From contig LSYV01000014.1 of the NCBI GenBank assembly GCA_001584585.1, forward strand, positions 1,506,295 to 1,518,855: 12,561 nucleotides of DNA, given 5' to 3'. Position 1 is the first letter of the stretch. Each line of letters opens with the position of its first letter. This DNA is from Gonium pectorale. Lineage: Eukaryota; Chlorophyta; Chlorophyceae; Chlamydomonadales; Volvocaceae. Below, piece after piece: positions 12,028 to 12,561 of this stretch. A program made the position numbers and the translations under genes. The notes under the pieces are model-generated. The model was not told where the DNA came from. It was given only the letters and a program-made list of their open reading frames with translations, and made no database searches.

Positions 12028-12561
12028 GTAAGGCGGTGGGCGGGCCGGGTCGGACGGGAGGACTGAAGGGCATGCACGTATCGCAGGGGTGTGCCGATGT
12101 CTCTGTGGAAGGGCCGGGCGGGGATAGCGGCCCGGGCGGGGGGAGCGGGGGGCGCGGGGGGGGGGGCGGCGTTGAGCGGGGATAGTTCGGGAGGCGCGAG
12201 GCGAAGGCCGAGGGTGGGTCGTGGCACGCTGGCGCAGCGAGTTTCGGTCGGCCTGAGCGGCGGCGTGGTGGGACTGAGACAATCAGCGACGTTGTCAGTC
12301 GGGACGGAGCGGTGACGCGCCCCGTGAGTGAGGTTCTGGGGGTCCGCTCTGCCAGCTCTCCGTTGTCGCGACGCCCCTGCCTTCTGCAGACAGCCACCGC
12401 GCCTGGTACGGCGCGTGACCCCGTGTCCTTGCTACCTGTCCCCCCACCCCTTGCCACCGCCACCACATGCCGGTGTCCTCTTGCCGCCCGTTGCCCTCGA
12501 ACTGGTGTCTCTCCGCCCTTCCCCGGCGCCCCCTCCGCCCCGGTCCGTCGCCTCGCTCCTC
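12028..12561 (+). other. Start of a long hydrolase intron at the window edge
   Basis: After the GTAAGG donor the sequence is G-rich (a run of 11 G near 12156-12166), then turns into a long C/T-rich stretch from about 12420 to the end. I cannot identify a further exon; a CTGCAG at 12385-12390 could be an acceptor, but what follows reaches a stop quickly in one frame and matches nothing. Confidence 0.5.

Noticed and set aside
12391..12420. Possible next hydrolase exon after CTGCAG at 12390
   Set aside because: The following sequence does not resemble the expected family segment and no donor fits in frame; most likely intron.
1..12561. Possibility of a bacterial operon or defence system
   Set aside because: The domains are split by phased introns with GT/GC-AG ends, the families are eukaryotic in form, and there are no ribosome-binding sites or compact operon spacing.

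Overview
The window reads as nuclear DNA of a volvocine green alga (Chlamydomonas-like). It is very GC-rich. Two plus-strand genes are broken into many short exons by introns of about 230-740 nt. The exon junctions are clean (mostly GTGAGG, GTGCGT or GTAAGG donors with pyrimidine-rich acceptors ending in CAG). Long GCC/GGC homopeptide runs sit inside the coding exons, and TGTAA, the usual green-algal poly(A) signal, appears downstream. The organism and the splice sites are inferred from sequence alone, with no transcript or database support.

Gene 1 (about 1-8821, 5' end outside the window) encodes a CSC1/OSCA/TMEM63-type (DUF221, 'ERD4-like') membrane channel. Exon by exon the family landmarks appear in order: the first strand of the cytosolic domain (HYAVLV), a helix/strand block (FSALFPDDFDRAVPV), the VDLLRHH...IAELREE helix, the SFIALFRTQQAAAMAAQ strand-helix, the VNWAAL pre-membrane segment, and then eight predicted membrane helices with the YEGGGTMW and PLEFA signatures near the C-terminus. 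A low-complexity insertion of roughly 600 residues splits the cytosolic domain. Two smaller Ala/Gly-rich insertions lie in loops between membrane helices. The chosen exons from 416 to 8821 sum to an exact reading frame of about 1423 codons plus stop. The N-terminal membrane helices expected for the family must lie upstream of the window.

From 8822 to about 9600 I see no gene. From about 9593 to 10231 there is the decayed C-terminus of a non-LTR retrotransposon (LINE) reverse-transcriptase ORF, ending in a CCHC zinc knuckle and carrying nonsense codons. It is followed directly by a short (GTAACCT)-type repeat that contains two TGTAA motifs.

Gene 2 (10881 to beyond the window end) encodes the N-terminal part of an alpha/beta hydrolase of the ABHD1/3-EMB8-YheT group: an N-terminal membrane anchor, the conserved PTPAN...GPHAQTFFG segment and the LHGIGG oxyanion-hole strand. 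The catalytic serine exon is outside the window. The two genes lie head-to-tail on the same strand with the LINE remnant between them. I see no functional link between them and no bacterial, phage, CRISPR or defence-type system.
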